Shown: piece after piece, positions 52,098-60,699 of the stretch
How positions within the stretch are numbered: position 1 is the first letter of the stretch
How the letters are laid out: each line of letters begins with the position of its first letter
NCBI GenBank assembly: GCA_965208605.1
Contig: OZ242345.1
Coordinates: 434,001 to 498,000, forward strand
Length of the DNA stretch: 64,000 nt
Source of the DNA: UBA9659 sp965208605
GTDB taxonomy: Bacteria; Pseudomonadota; Gammaproteobacteria; Pseudomonadales; Azotimanducaceae
Direction: 5' to 3'
Position numbers and translations under genes: made by a program
The notes under the pieces: model-generated
What the model was told of the DNA's origin: nothing
Databases searched by the model: none
Seen by the model: only the letters and a program-made list of their open reading frames with translations

Positions 52098-52397
52098 TCA
52101 GACATGCAATTGCTTTTCTAATTCTTCGTAGTTCGGTAGATGTGCGCGCATCAGGCTTTTCCAGAGTTTGCCGTGATTCGGTACGGAGAAGTGGAGCAGT
52201 TCGTGAAGGATCACATAATCCCAAAGCTCGTGCTTCAATTTCAGCAACTCGCTGTTGAAATTAAGGTGTCCGTTGGTAGAGCAGGAAGCCCATTTGTTGC
52301 GCATGGGGCGTACCCCCAGCCAGGCGATGTCAACATCCAGTTTTGTCGCCCATTGGTGAACGCGGTTTTTGAACACCTGTTTATTCACCGGCTCCAT
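52098..52397 (-). CDS. YgjP-type (DUF45) metallopeptidase-like protein
   Basis: The 99-residue protein has the zinc-protease HELLH motif at residues 65-69 and a third-ligand region VPNHGKLWKSLM with His-75. MRNKWASCSTNGHLNFNSEL is the conserved DUF45 segment. It is shorter than most family members (about 160-240), lacking the N-terminal domain. Its ATG overlaps the hsdR stop (TAATG), so it is translationally coupled. DUF45 proteins are often encoded beside type I restriction systems; their target is unknown. Confidence 0.85.
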   Translation of the reverse strand: MEPVNKQVFKNRVHQWATKLDVDIAWLGVRPMRNKWASCSTNGHLNFNSELLKLKHELWDYVILHELLHFSVPNHGKLWKSLMRAHLPNYEELEKQLHV

Positions 52398-55318
52398 TAG
52401 ATACGCTCGGCTCGTTCCAACAGATCAAAGAGTTGGTCGACGATACTGGTAACCATGTCGACCTCCCCTAGTTCGGCAAAAATGGCGACAGTTACTTTTG
52501 TACGCAGTTCCCGCGCTTCCCTCTCACTTTGCTGCCAGTTCGCATGTGTGGCAAAAGCATCTTTGATCCTCCGACTCACGTCTTCGGCGTTATTGACACT
52601 GGCATCCAACAGGGTGCGATACACAAAATAGGTGAGTCCATCAAAATCTTTTCCCTCCCGTTCCCTTTGGTGAATCTCTGCTTGCCGCACCTCCTGGAAG
52701 AGTTCTTCAAGCAGCATCTCGGTATTTTCCTGCCGTTGTTCAAATCGTTCTTGAATCGCCTTTACCCGGTCAACCATGGAAAGTAGCAAGGGGTCATCGC
52801 GGTTTTCTTCAGCATGCTTTTCAATGCTTTTAACCAGGTTAATGATCTTCGTTCCGGCACCGCTATTCTTGGCTTTAATGATTTCAATGGTATTGCCATC
52901 AATTTTGAAAATTTCATCCAGTGTCTTAATATCGTAAGCACCAACATGTTCGCGCACCAGTTGCTCGGTCTTTTGTTGGAAATCTCTATCTACATAAACA
53001 TGCTTGGTGTAAGCCTTACGAACGATTTCATAGATCGCTGACAATGAGCGGTAGTCCTCAATGAATGGTCCCAGAAATTCATCTGGCGAGATGATCTCAT
53101 AAAGTGTTTCTATATTTTTATATTCTTTGAAAAGTTCCTTCCGGCGCTCGGGGTCACGAAAGTGTTCAATAAGATAATCAACATCCTTGTCATTAAAGTC
53201 GTTTTTTAATAGCGCCAGATAGCCCGGCACTTTGGTCTCCATCTTGGTTTTAAAGTCATCCTTCAGTAGTTGCAAGTCCTTGACGATGGCATTGACCTCA
53301 TCACTGTCAAAGGTGAGCGCCTTCTTCAGTTTGTCGAATATACCGACGAAATCGAGCACAAAGCCGTGGGGCTTTTTCATCCCCTCTTCTTCCTTCTCGT
53401 AGGGGCGATTCACCCGGGCGATGGCTTGTAACAGGGTGTGGTCGCGCATCGGCTTATCAAGATACATGGCGTACAGCACCGGGGCGTCAAATCCAGTGAG
53501 CAGTTTTTCGGTGACTATCAGAATTTTCGGCAGTTGATCAAGCTTGCCGAAATTCTTGCGAATCTGTTTCTCGTCTTTCATGCTAAGGTGAAATTGCTTG
53601 AGCAGTGCAGAGTCGTTGTGATTACCGGTATAGACGACCTTGGAATAGTCGGGCGGCAGGAACTGGTCAAGTGCCTTTTTATACTGAGCGCAGGCTTCGC
53701 GATCAACACCGACGAGAAAAGCCTTGTAGCCAAGCGGCTCAACATTCTCACGGTAGTGCTTGGCGACAAACTGCGCCACCTTCTCTACCCGTTCATTTCC
53801 TTTGAGGAAGCTTTTCAGATTCACCGCTTTCTCAAGAATCTTATTCAACTCTTTGATGTCCGTCATACCTTCTGATTCAGCGAGAGAGAAAAACTCTTTC
53901 TCGAGCATGTCAGCTGAGACCAGCATTGTGTTGGGGGCGAGTTGATAGTAGAGCGGTAACGTGGTGCCGTCTTCAATGCTGTCAGCGATGGAATACTTGT
54001 GCAGATAACCCTGGTCATCTTCGTAACCGAATATTTTAAAGGTGCCTTTACCATAGGCGATCTTGTCCACTGGCGTGCCGGTAAGGCCAATGTAGGTTGC
54101 GTTCGGCAGCCCTGCCATGAGGAAATTACCGAGGTCGCCGCCGGTAGTGCGGTGGGCTTCGTCGATAAGGACATAGATATTTTTGCGAGTGCTGATGTTC
54201 CGCGGCATGCCGTGGAACTTGTGAACCATCGTCAGGATGATGCCGCGGTAGTCGCTCTTCAGCAGTTCATTGAGCCGAGCAATGCTGTCGGCGTGTTCCA
54301 CATTGCCCATACCGAGTGCAACGAGGTTTCTGTACATCTGGTCTTCCAGTTCGTTGCGGTCAATCATCAAAAGGATGGTTGGCTTGTCCGCTTCTGGAGC
54401 ACGGAATAGCAATTCCGCTGCTTTGATCATCGTAAAAGTTTTACCGCTGCCCTGAGTGTGCCAGATGAGCCCACGGGTGCGGGTAGCATCAAGAGCACGA
54501 CTGAGTATCTCCTCCACCGCTTCAGTTTGATGCTGGCGTAAGATGTATTTGTTTAATTCTTCATCCTTCTCAGCAAAGACGATGTAATCCTTGAGGAAGG
54601 CGAGCAGTTGCCGGATGGCGCAAAAACTTTTCACCTTGGTTTCCAGTTGGCCAGCCTGCTCATCTTTCCAGTTAAAAATATTCTGCCGCACCAGGTTCCA
54701 GGTCACCCCGTAAGAAAAGCCAATCGCATCGGTGACGGTGAATATTTGTTGCGCTACGAACAGCTCAGGCGTCTCGCGGTGGTAACGGCGAATCTGATCC
54801 ACCCCAAGTGCAATCGCCTCGTCTTTGGTAGCGTTCTTGCACTCAATTACCAACACTGGAATGCCGTTGATAAGAAACACCACATCTTCCCGCGTACCGT
54901 AGGTATTATTATGAAAAGACCATTCCTGGGTGACTTCGTAAGTGTTTTTCGTTGGGTCGCCGTAATTGATGAGCCTCAGATCAAGTTCACGATTTCCATC
55001 AACATCAAAAAAGGTGCTACGGTTGCGCAGGTGATTGACGAATTCCTGATTGCCGTAGATGTCAGTGCGGGGATTGCGGAATCGTGCGAGCAAGGTGTCT
55101 TTGCTTTCTATATATCTCGGATTGAACTCCCGCACCTTGTCGTCCAGTAAGTCATCAAAGAAGAGCGAACGGCCCCTGGCACGAGCAGCGGGCGGCAAGT
55201 CTGGATCAAACCCGCGCCGTTGCTCAGCTTCCTCGCGAGACACAACCGTCCAGCCGATGTCTTCAGCGTATTGGAGAATGCGGGCTTGGACGGTTTTGTG
55301 TTCGGTTGGGGTAGGCAC
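52397..55318 (-). CDS. hsdR: Type I restriction enzyme subunit R
   Basis: HsdR translocates and cleaves DNA that lacks the host methylation. The nuclease domain has GIPVLVIECKNATKDEA near residue 155 (PD-(D/E)xK type). The motor begins with Walker A HTQGSGKTFTMIKAAELL near residue 285 and has the DEAHRTTGG box near residue 385, then YIGLTGTP and AIARVNRPY in the second RecA-like domain. At 973 residues it is normal. The C-terminal part (from about residue 780) is helical and should contact HsdM. It is 12 bp downstream of the KTSC gene, within one operon with hsdM and hsdS. Confidence 0.96.
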   Translation of the reverse strand: MPTPTEHKTVQARILQYAEDIGWTVVSREEAEQRRGFDPDLPPAARARGRSLFFDDLLDDKVREFNPRYIESKDTLLARFRNPRTDIYGNQEFVNHLRNRSTFFDVDGNRELDLRLINYGDPTKNTYEVTQEWSFHNNTYGTREDVVFLINGIPVLVIECKNATKDEAIALGVDQIRRYHRETPELFVAQQIFTVTDAIGFSYGVTWNLVRQNIFNWKDEQAGQLETKVKSFCAIRQLLAFLKDYIVFAEKDEELNKYILRQHQTEAVEEILSRALDATRTRGLIWHTQGSGKTFTMIKAAELLFRAPEADKPTILLMIDRNELEDQMYRNLVALGMGNVEHADSIARLNELLKSDYRGIILTMVHKFHGMPRNISTRKNIYVLIDEAHRTTGGDLGNFLMAGLPNATYIGLTGTPVDKIAYGKGTFKIFGYEDDQGYLHKYSIADSIEDGTTLPLYYQLAPNTMLVSADMLEKEFFSLAESEGMTDIKELNKILEKAVNLKSFLKGNERVEKVAQFVAKHYRENVEPLGYKAFLVGVDREACAQYKKALDQFLPPDYSKVVYTGNHNDSALLKQFHLSMKDEKQIRKNFGKLDQLPKILIVTEKLLTGFDAPVLYAMYLDKPMRDHTLLQAIARVNRPYEKEEEGMKKPHGFVLDFVGIFDKLKKALTFDSDEVNAIVKDLQLLKDDFKTKMETKVPGYLALLKNDFNDKDVDYLIEHFRDPERRKELFKEYKNIETLYEIISPDEFLGPFIEDYRSLSAIYEIVRKAYTKHVYVDRDFQQKTEQLVREHVGAYDIKTLDEIFKIDGNTIEIIKAKNSGAGTKIINLVKSIEKHAEENRDDPLLLSMVDRVKAIQERFEQRQENTEMLLEELFQEVRQAEIHQREREGKDFDGLTYFVYRTLLDASVNNAEDVSRRIKDAFATHANWQQSEREARELRTKVTVAIFAELGEVDMVTSIVDQLFDLLERAERI

Positions 55319-55330
55319 GATTAAGCCAAA

Positions 55331-55537
55331 CTAAACTTTATCGGACGGATAATTTGGCTTGATGGTGGCGTTCAAGAACTTACCTTTGGATTTCGACAAC
55401 ATCATTTCTTCATAGATAAACTGTGGAACATTATAATATTGGTAGATATCTCTCTTGAACTCAATTTCCATTGTTTCTGAAGCAGCATCGTACCCGATTG
55501 ATACGACATTTGACGATATGACCGATTCTCTATTCAT
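55331..55537 (-). CDS. KTSC-domain protein
   Basis: This 68-residue protein is a single KTSC domain: VVSIGYDAASETMEIEFK, the central Tyr-x-Tyr (residues 32-34), VPQFIYEEMMLSKSKGKFLN and a final IKPNYP. Pfam named the domain for its occurrence at the C-terminus of some lysyl-tRNA synthetases and suggests RNA binding; no function is proven. Its ATG overlaps the ATPase stop (ATGA) and hsdR follows closely, so it is made as part of the restriction operon. Confidence 0.88.
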   Translation of the reverse strand: MNRESVISSNVVSIGYDAASETMEIEFKRDIYQYYNVPQFIYEEMMLSKSKGKFLNATIKPNYPSDKV

Positions 55538-57759
55538 GATTTAGCCTCATTAATTTTCGCTTGTAAATTAATATGATTGTATTCGAGGGAGAACACCTTG
55601 AGAAATAGTCTCTTTAGGTGTCCCGCAGATAAATCAAGTATGGGTTCATACATGAATGAATTTAGGTGTATGTTTTCTGGAGTCATTAAATTCACTTGAT
55701 CTAAAATTTGGATGCTTTCCTTGTCCATTGGAAAATTATTTTTGAATCTATTGATAAGAATGATTGTCTGATTATTTTTTATATTTTCCCAGAATGAATG
55801 ATCATTAATCTTGGCAATCATAAATTCTTCTGCTTTCAATCTGATGGCAATTGATAGAGTTATTTTGTTTTCAAGAGCGGATTCTTCATCTGTATTTGTT
55901 GCGATTTCTTCACCAACTTTATAGATTAAATCTTTAACGCTTTTTTCTGGTTCTTCGAGAGTTAGTGCTTCCTGATCGTGCAGAACGGTTTTTATCAAAT
56001 CCTCAAGTTTGGCAACTAAGAATTTATCGGTATCCATTTTGATATGCAACAACGAAGTTAGTTTCTTGCGTGAGTCACTGTCCCCGGAGAACTCCGCCAA
56101 ATTCCTGATAAAAGGAATCACCGCGATCAGCACCGAGTTTTCGGTAAGATTTGTGCGCCAATGAGAAAAAGGATTCGGCTGATACTCATCTTCTTGGAAT
56201 AGTATTTCCCTACTTTCCTTGCTTACAACAATTTTACTTTCTTTGCGCAATCTCAATCTGCTAGATATCGTTCGATAAAAATCGAAATTATGACTCATAA
56301 TTATTTCTTGAAAACCATCAAATTCTTTGATTTCCATCAAGTATTCTATTATGGCGTATTTATTTTTGTAATCAAAAGAGTCAGCAATGTCATCAACAAT
56401 AAAGAGAGTATTCTGCATTGCGGTCTTCCGCGCTTCAACTTCAAAGATAATATTCAAAATATAAAGTGCACGGCTTTCGCCATTGCTTAATACATCCATT
56501 AAAAGGTCTTCTCCTACAGGTGTTGCATCAGAATCTATGTCTTCAGAGTCTTCTAGAAAATCAAAGGTGATGACCGGAGCACCTTTCTTTAAAATCACAT
56601 CCTCTTGATTATCTATTCGAGCCACAAATGGAACTGAAAAGCGTTCGTTGAAAATACTAATCACCTCATCCCATCTCGTCCTTTCATTCTTTGCTTGAAC
56701 CAGGATATTGTCAATTTTGTTTTTCCCCGTAGTATATAAGTTGAGAAGTTCTAAATATGTTTCTTTAGCACGAATCAAATATTCTATCCAGAGGTTTTGC
56801 CGAAGCAGTCCAGGATTGTCCAGTTCAGTTAAAACGATTGGATTATTCTCTAAGCAAGTACGAAAATTCCTCAAATCTGCATTCTTTTTTAACTGATCAT
56901 CAATTTTACCAAATGCAGATTGCAATGCTGTGTCAGTGAGAATTGATTCTTTCTCATTTTGTATCGCATCTTTTAAATCTTTGAGAGATCCAATCTCAGT
57001 CTTTTTGCCATTTATACGTAAGAAAATCGAATGGTTAGCCTTAAAGAAACCGTTAGCGTCCAAACTTTTTGCAACATCATCAGCGTTGTTGTGAGTAAAA
57101 ACCCCTTTTTTGAAAAAAGTAGACTTGGCCATTAGTTCATCATATTTTTCCATATAATTTTTGATATTATCTTTAAACTCGGAGCTTTCTAACACAAGTT
57201 CTACTTTCGGATTAAATATATCGCTGTAAACAACATCTCCCAGTGGGGTTTCTTTTTTATTTATTGTTTCATCTTTAACTCTCGTTATGGCTAAAAAAAA
57301 ACCTTTCGGGTCATGCGTAATAGAAGTAGCTATCTCTTCCGTGATGTTTGTTTTTGAACCAGCATATGGTTTTAATATTTCCACCAGCATAGACACTTTT
57401 TTATTTATCTCTATGTGTATGGCATCGTATTGCTTGCGCAATTCATCATTGGCCAGCAAAGTTGAGACGCGATCAGAACGATATCTGTCGTTGTATGGTT
57501 CGATAACGAACACGTTTTCTGGTGCTAATCCATTTCTGTTTTCATCTTCAATCTGCCGTTTTGTTTCATTGTTTGTCCAAATACGATCTGATGATATTTT
57601 CCCTTCGCTCAAGTCCTTGAAAGCTTTTGCAAAGGAAGTTTTCATTGTTCCATTGGGTGCATAAATGGCAAACACATCTCCGTATCTTTCAAAATCAAAC
57701 TCGGTTTGGAGTTTTCTGATGCCGTAGCAGTGTTCAAGGTTGATTCCGAGTTTTTTCAT
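55534..57759 (-). CDS. ABC-type ATPase in the prrC position of a type I restriction operon
   Basis: The 741-residue protein has an ABC/SMC-like ATPase split by a helical region. Walker A (APNGTMKTS, residues 34-42) has Met where a Gly usually precedes the Lys. The signature is LSNGES at 424-429, Walker B is LFIVDD with Asp-456 and Asp-457, and a switch His is in MSHNFDFYR at 490. Residues 100-350 are largely helical and charged. The 240-residue C-terminal domain has Arg-640, Glu-644 (RLKAE) and His-698 in a conserved-looking VNLMTPENIHLNSF. It lacks the Cys-x2-Cys zinc hook of RloC. Both ends overlap neighbours by ATGA. Codon and base use is more AT-rich than hsdR and hsdM. Related AAA_13 proteins include PrrC and RloC; whether this one is a nuclease is not shown. 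Confidence 0.8.
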   Translation of the reverse strand: MKKLGINLEHCYGIRKLQTEFDFERYGDVFAIYAPNGTMKTSFAKAFKDLSEGKISSDRIWTNNETKRQIEDENRNGLAPENVFVIEPYNDRYRSDRVSTLLANDELRKQYDAIHIEINKKVSMLVEILKPYAGSKTNITEEIATSITHDPKGFFLAITRVKDETINKKETPLGDVVYSDIFNPKVELVLESSEFKDNIKNYMEKYDELMAKSTFFKKGVFTHNNADDVAKSLDANGFFKANHSIFLRINGKKTEIGSLKDLKDAIQNEKESILTDTALQSAFGKIDDQLKKNADLRNFRTCLENNPIVLTELDNPGLLRQNLWIEYLIRAKETYLELLNLYTTGKNKIDNILVQAKNERTRWDEVISIFNERFSVPFVARIDNQEDVILKKGAPVITFDFLEDSEDIDSDATPVGEDLLMDVLSNGESRALYILNIIFEVEARKTAMQNTLFIVDDIADSFDYKNKYAIIEYLMEIKEFDGFQEIIMSHNFDFYRTISSRLRLRKESKIVVSKESREILFQEDEYQPNPFSHWRTNLTENSVLIAVIPFIRNLAEFSGDSDSRKKLTSLLHIKMDTDKFLVAKLEDLIKTVLHDQEALTLEEPEKSVKDLIYKVGEEIATNTDEESALENKITLSIAIRLKAEEFMIAKINDHSFWENIKNNQTIILINRFKNNFPMDKESIQILDQVNLMTPENIHLNSFMYEPILDLSAGHLKRLFLKVFSLEYNHINLQAKINEAKS

Positions 57760-58874
57760 GTGTAAGGCCTCTGTTTAGACAGAACTATGTTATGAACGCG
57801 AATATTTGCGATCATCAGTTCGTGAAGTAGGGTGCGCAATAGGTCTTGGAGTTTAGTTTTTTTAGATTCTGCATTGTCTACCTTTTGCTGAATAGTGGAA
57901 AGGATTTGCGCGATTTTTTTCTGCTCGGAGAGTGGGGGAAGCGGTAGGTCACGTTCTTTTAGCACTTTGAAATGGCGATTGTAGCCACGGCTTGGAATCT
58001 CCAATGCCAGCATCGCAAAATAGTAAAACTTTGGATTGTAAATCTTCTTGTTTGGGATGAGAACTTTAGTTCCGTCTGCCCCGAGTACGAACGGGAAGTC
58101 AACATATTTAAAACAACGCGTGTGGTCTCCAAAAATTATTATCGGTAAATCAAAGTCAATTACTTTGCTTCCATCATCGCAGTAACCGGCGACGAAGCTC
58201 TGCCCTTGGTCGACGACCGGAAAACGACCAACATCAGAGATGTCCTTTGCTGGGATTTGGTTTTGCCGACCGACATTGTTATTAACAAACGAATCAGAAA
58301 CGGCGCATGTTTGCCAATCACTCGCACCTCTATTTTCTTTTGATACGCTGATTTGTTCGGTCATGAGTTGGTGGAGCATTGTCTTGAAGAGTTCGGTGGT
58401 GGTTTGAATGATTCGCTCTTGCGCTTCAATCGCCCGTTGCACTGTGGATAGAATGTGCGCGATTTTCTTTTGTTCGGGGAGTGGCGGAAGTGGGAGGCTC
58501 CGTTCCTTTAGATCTTTGAAATGGCGATTGTAGCCGCGGCTTGGAATCTCCAATGCCAGCATCGCGAAGTAGTAAAATTTTGGATTGTAAATCTTTTTGT
58601 TTGGGAGGAGAACTTTGGTTCCGTCTGCCCCGAGCACGAACGGGAAGTCGACGTATTTGAAACAACGCGTGTGATCTCCGAAAACGATGAGCGGCAAATC
58701 AAAATCAATGACCTTGTTTTCATCATTGCAGTAACCGGCAACGAAGTTTTGTCCTTGGTCGACTACCGGAAAACGGCCAACATCCGCGATGTCTTTCGTT
58801 GGAATTTGGTTTTGCCGATCGACCTTGTTCTTAACGAATGAATCGAAAACAGTACATGTTTGCCAATCACTCAT
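57756..58874 (-). CDS. hsdS: Type I restriction enzyme specificity subunit with two near-identical halves
   Basis: HsdS sets the DNA target of both methylation and cleavage; each target recognition domain reads one half-site. In this 372-residue protein the first half starts SDWQTCTVFDSFV and the second SDWQTCAVSDSFV near residue 184. They stay alike through GRFPVVDQGQ, the FGDHTRCFKYVDFPFVLGAD segment, IPSRGYNRHFK and the PLPP-LxEQKKIA-ILST helix start. The helices after each half (AIEAQERIIQTTTELFK and KVDNAESKKTKLQDLLR) differ. The DNA repeat offset is 549 bp (183 codons). The stop overlaps the ATPase start. Confidence 0.93.
   Translation of the reverse strand: MSDWQTCTVFDSFVKNKVDRQNQIPTKDIADVGRFPVVDQGQNFVAGYCNDENKVIDFDLPLIVFGDHTRCFKYVDFPFVLGADGTKVLLPNKKIYNPKFYYFAMLALEIPSRGYNRHFKDLKERSLPLPPLPEQKKIAHILSTVQRAIEAQERIIQTTTELFKTMLHQLMTEQISVSKENRGASDWQTCAVSDSFVNNNVGRQNQIPAKDISDVGRFPVVDQGQSFVAGYCDDGSKVIDFDLPIIIFGDHTRCFKYVDFPFVLGADGTKVLIPNKKIYNPKFYYFAMLALEIPSRGYNRHFKVLKERDLPLPPLSEQKKIAQILSTIQQKVDNAESKKTKLQDLLRTLLHELMIANIRVHNIVLSKQRPYT
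57953..58320. repeat. Direct repeat inside hsdS, copy B (partner at 58502-58869)
   Basis: About 370 bp match the segment 549 bp further right with roughly one change in ten bases, many silent. Landmark words such as GAAATGGCGATTGTAGCC and TTTGCCAATCACTC occur in both. The duplication is recent relative to the gene and could recombine. Confidence 0.9.
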
Positions 58875-58987
58875 CCCCCCACCCTTCCCAAAACCATCTT
58901 CAAAAAACGGTCGCAGTGAACGAAGGTTCCGCTATAACATCCCGCTTTGGCATTGAGTCCACAGGTGCTGGTAGATTTATTTTTCAT
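58871..58987 (-). CDS. 38-codon ORF bridging hsdM and hsdS
   Basis: The ATG at 58987 overlaps the hsdM stop (ATGA) and its own TGA overlaps the hsdS ATG (ATGA again), so it fills the 109-bp gap exactly. The product begins MKNKSTSTCGLNAKAGCYSG and has three cysteines and a basic-hydrophobic end. No family is recognised. It may be a real small protein, a device that couples hsdS translation to hsdM, or a decayed gene fragment. The exact double overlap would be a coincidence otherwise. Confidence 0.4.
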   Translation of the reverse strand: MKNKSTSTCGLNAKAGCYSGTFVHCDRFLKMVLGRVGG

Positions 58988-60555
58988 ATTCCAATTTTCT
59001 TCAATATTTTCCGCAACGACTTATCCGTTTCTCGCGCATCGGTTTCAATGTCGTCCAACTCGGCGACAATCTCCGCAATCGGACGATAGATTTCGGCATC
59101 TGATGTGTGAATATAACGACTGGGTGAAATATTGTAGTCGTTTTTCGCGATTTCGGTGTAATCAATAATGCGGCTGAGTTTTTCTTCTTCCTTCCAGTCA
59201 ATGAGGATGTTGGCAATGCGCTGGATATCGTTGTCTGGAATATAGTTCTTAGGATTGCCTTTTTCGAAAATCTGGCTGGCATTGACGAGGAAGATTTTTC
59301 CTTGACGGCCTGTGGGCTTGGCGCGGTTAAGGAACAACACAATGCCTGGAGCAGCGGTGTTGTAGAAAAGATTTTCAGGCAAATAGAGAACACTTTCAAT
59401 GAGGTCCTGGTCAACGAACCACTGGCGGACGACTTTTTCTTTGGTGGTGCCAGCATTGCCAGAGCCGCGGGAGGCCGCGCCGGTATCAAGCACCACGGCA
59501 GCGCGACCTTTGTTGTTGAGGCTTGCGTGGATGTGCTGCACCCAGCCCCAGTCGGCTTTTTCGCCAGCATAGCCGCACGGAAAGCGATTCAATTCATCGG
59601 CGTCGTAATCGGCTTCGGTGAACCCTTTTTGATTCCACATGGGATTGGCGGCCACGCGATCAAAAGTACGAAGTTTTCCGCTTTTTTTGTTACGGAATTT
59701 TGGATTGTTGAAGGTGTCGCCGATCTCAATTTCACCTTCCATGTCATGGATAATCATATTCATGTTTGCCATTGCCCAAGTCTCTGGCGTGGATTCCTGT
59801 CCGTAGAGTTTGAGCGGGGCAGGCTTTTTACCCGTGGTATTCTCTTCCATCGCACTCTCGCATTTCACCAGGAGACCGCCGGAGCCGCAGCAGGGATCGT
59901 AGACGGTCATGCCGGGTTCCGGCTGAAGGACGCGGGACATGATGGTGCCGACTTCGGGCGGGGTGTAGAACTCACCAGCACTCTGGCCGCCGCCTTCGGC
60001 GAACTTGCGGATGAGGTATTCGTAACTTTTGCCGATGATGTCGGCTTCTACATCGTCGAGTCCAAGGCGCTTGGTGCTGATGGCTTCAATGAGATTGGAG
60101 AGGCGGTCGTCGTCAATGTCGCGCTGGCCGTGGGTAGTAGCGTTGAAATCAACACGGTCAATGATGCCATTCAGCAACGGGTTTTCCCGGGCGATGGCAC
60201 GCATGTGAGTGGTGACGCCCTCGCCTATCTTGTCGGAGATTTGGCGGATGACCGACCACACAGATTGCTCAGGGTCATCCGGTTTCAGGGGAAGATAAAA
60301 ACGCACGAGTTTGTGACTGGATTTGACGAGTTGGAAAGCCTTCTTGCGCGAGCCGACATTGGTAGCGATACGATTCAACTCATCATCGAACACATCGCAA
60401 AGGCGTTTGGTGAAAATCAACGGCAGGATGTAGTCCTTGTATTTCGGCGCGTCCTTGGCACCGCGGATGGAGCAGGCGGCATCCCAAATCCAGGATTCAA
60501 GGGACTTGGAGTTTTCAGATTCGTTATGAGAATTGTTGTTTGTCCGTTTATTCAT
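58984..60555 (-). CDS. hsdM: Type I restriction enzyme methyltransferase subunit M
   Basis: HsdM methylates adenine at N6 within the target read by HsdS. The 523-residue protein has the N-terminal helical domain (SLESWIWDAACSIRGA), the S-adenosylmethionine motif TVYDPCCGSGGLLVKCE near residue 215 and the catalytic motif IV as ANPMWNQKGF near residue 300 (NPMW in place of the usual NPPF/Y, as in some HsdM families). SAGEFYTPPEVG near residue 195 is characteristic. It is the first gene of the operon; a promoter would lie in 60556-60640, but I see no strong box. Confidence 0.96.
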   Translation of the reverse strand: MNKRTNNNSHNESENSKSLESWIWDAACSIRGAKDAPKYKDYILPLIFTKRLCDVFDDELNRIATNVGSRKKAFQLVKSSHKLVRFYLPLKPDDPEQSVWSVIRQISDKIGEGVTTHMRAIARENPLLNGIIDRVDFNATTHGQRDIDDDRLSNLIEAISTKRLGLDDVEADIIGKSYEYLIRKFAEGGGQSAGEFYTPPEVGTIMSRVLQPEPGMTVYDPCCGSGGLLVKCESAMEENTTGKKPAPLKLYGQESTPETWAMANMNMIIHDMEGEIEIGDTFNNPKFRNKKSGKLRTFDRVAANPMWNQKGFTEADYDADELNRFPCGYAGEKADWGWVQHIHASLNNKGRAAVVLDTGAASRGSGNAGTTKEKVVRQWFVDQDLIESVLYLPENLFYNTAAPGIVLFLNRAKPTGRQGKIFLVNASQIFEKGNPKNYIPDNDIQRIANILIDWKEEEKLSRIIDYTEIAKNDYNISPSRYIHTSDAEIYRPIAEIVAELDDIETDARETDKSLRKILKKIGI

Positions 60556-60699
60556 ATTTTCGTCTTGTATAAGAAAGAGTTATGTACCAGTTTGTGTGCG
60601 CCCTGCAAAGCCAGCAGAATACAACACATGCATTACTTATTGTCGCCATTCAAATCAATTTTTACCTCTTTGGCAGTGATGCCCTGCTCCTTCACAAGT

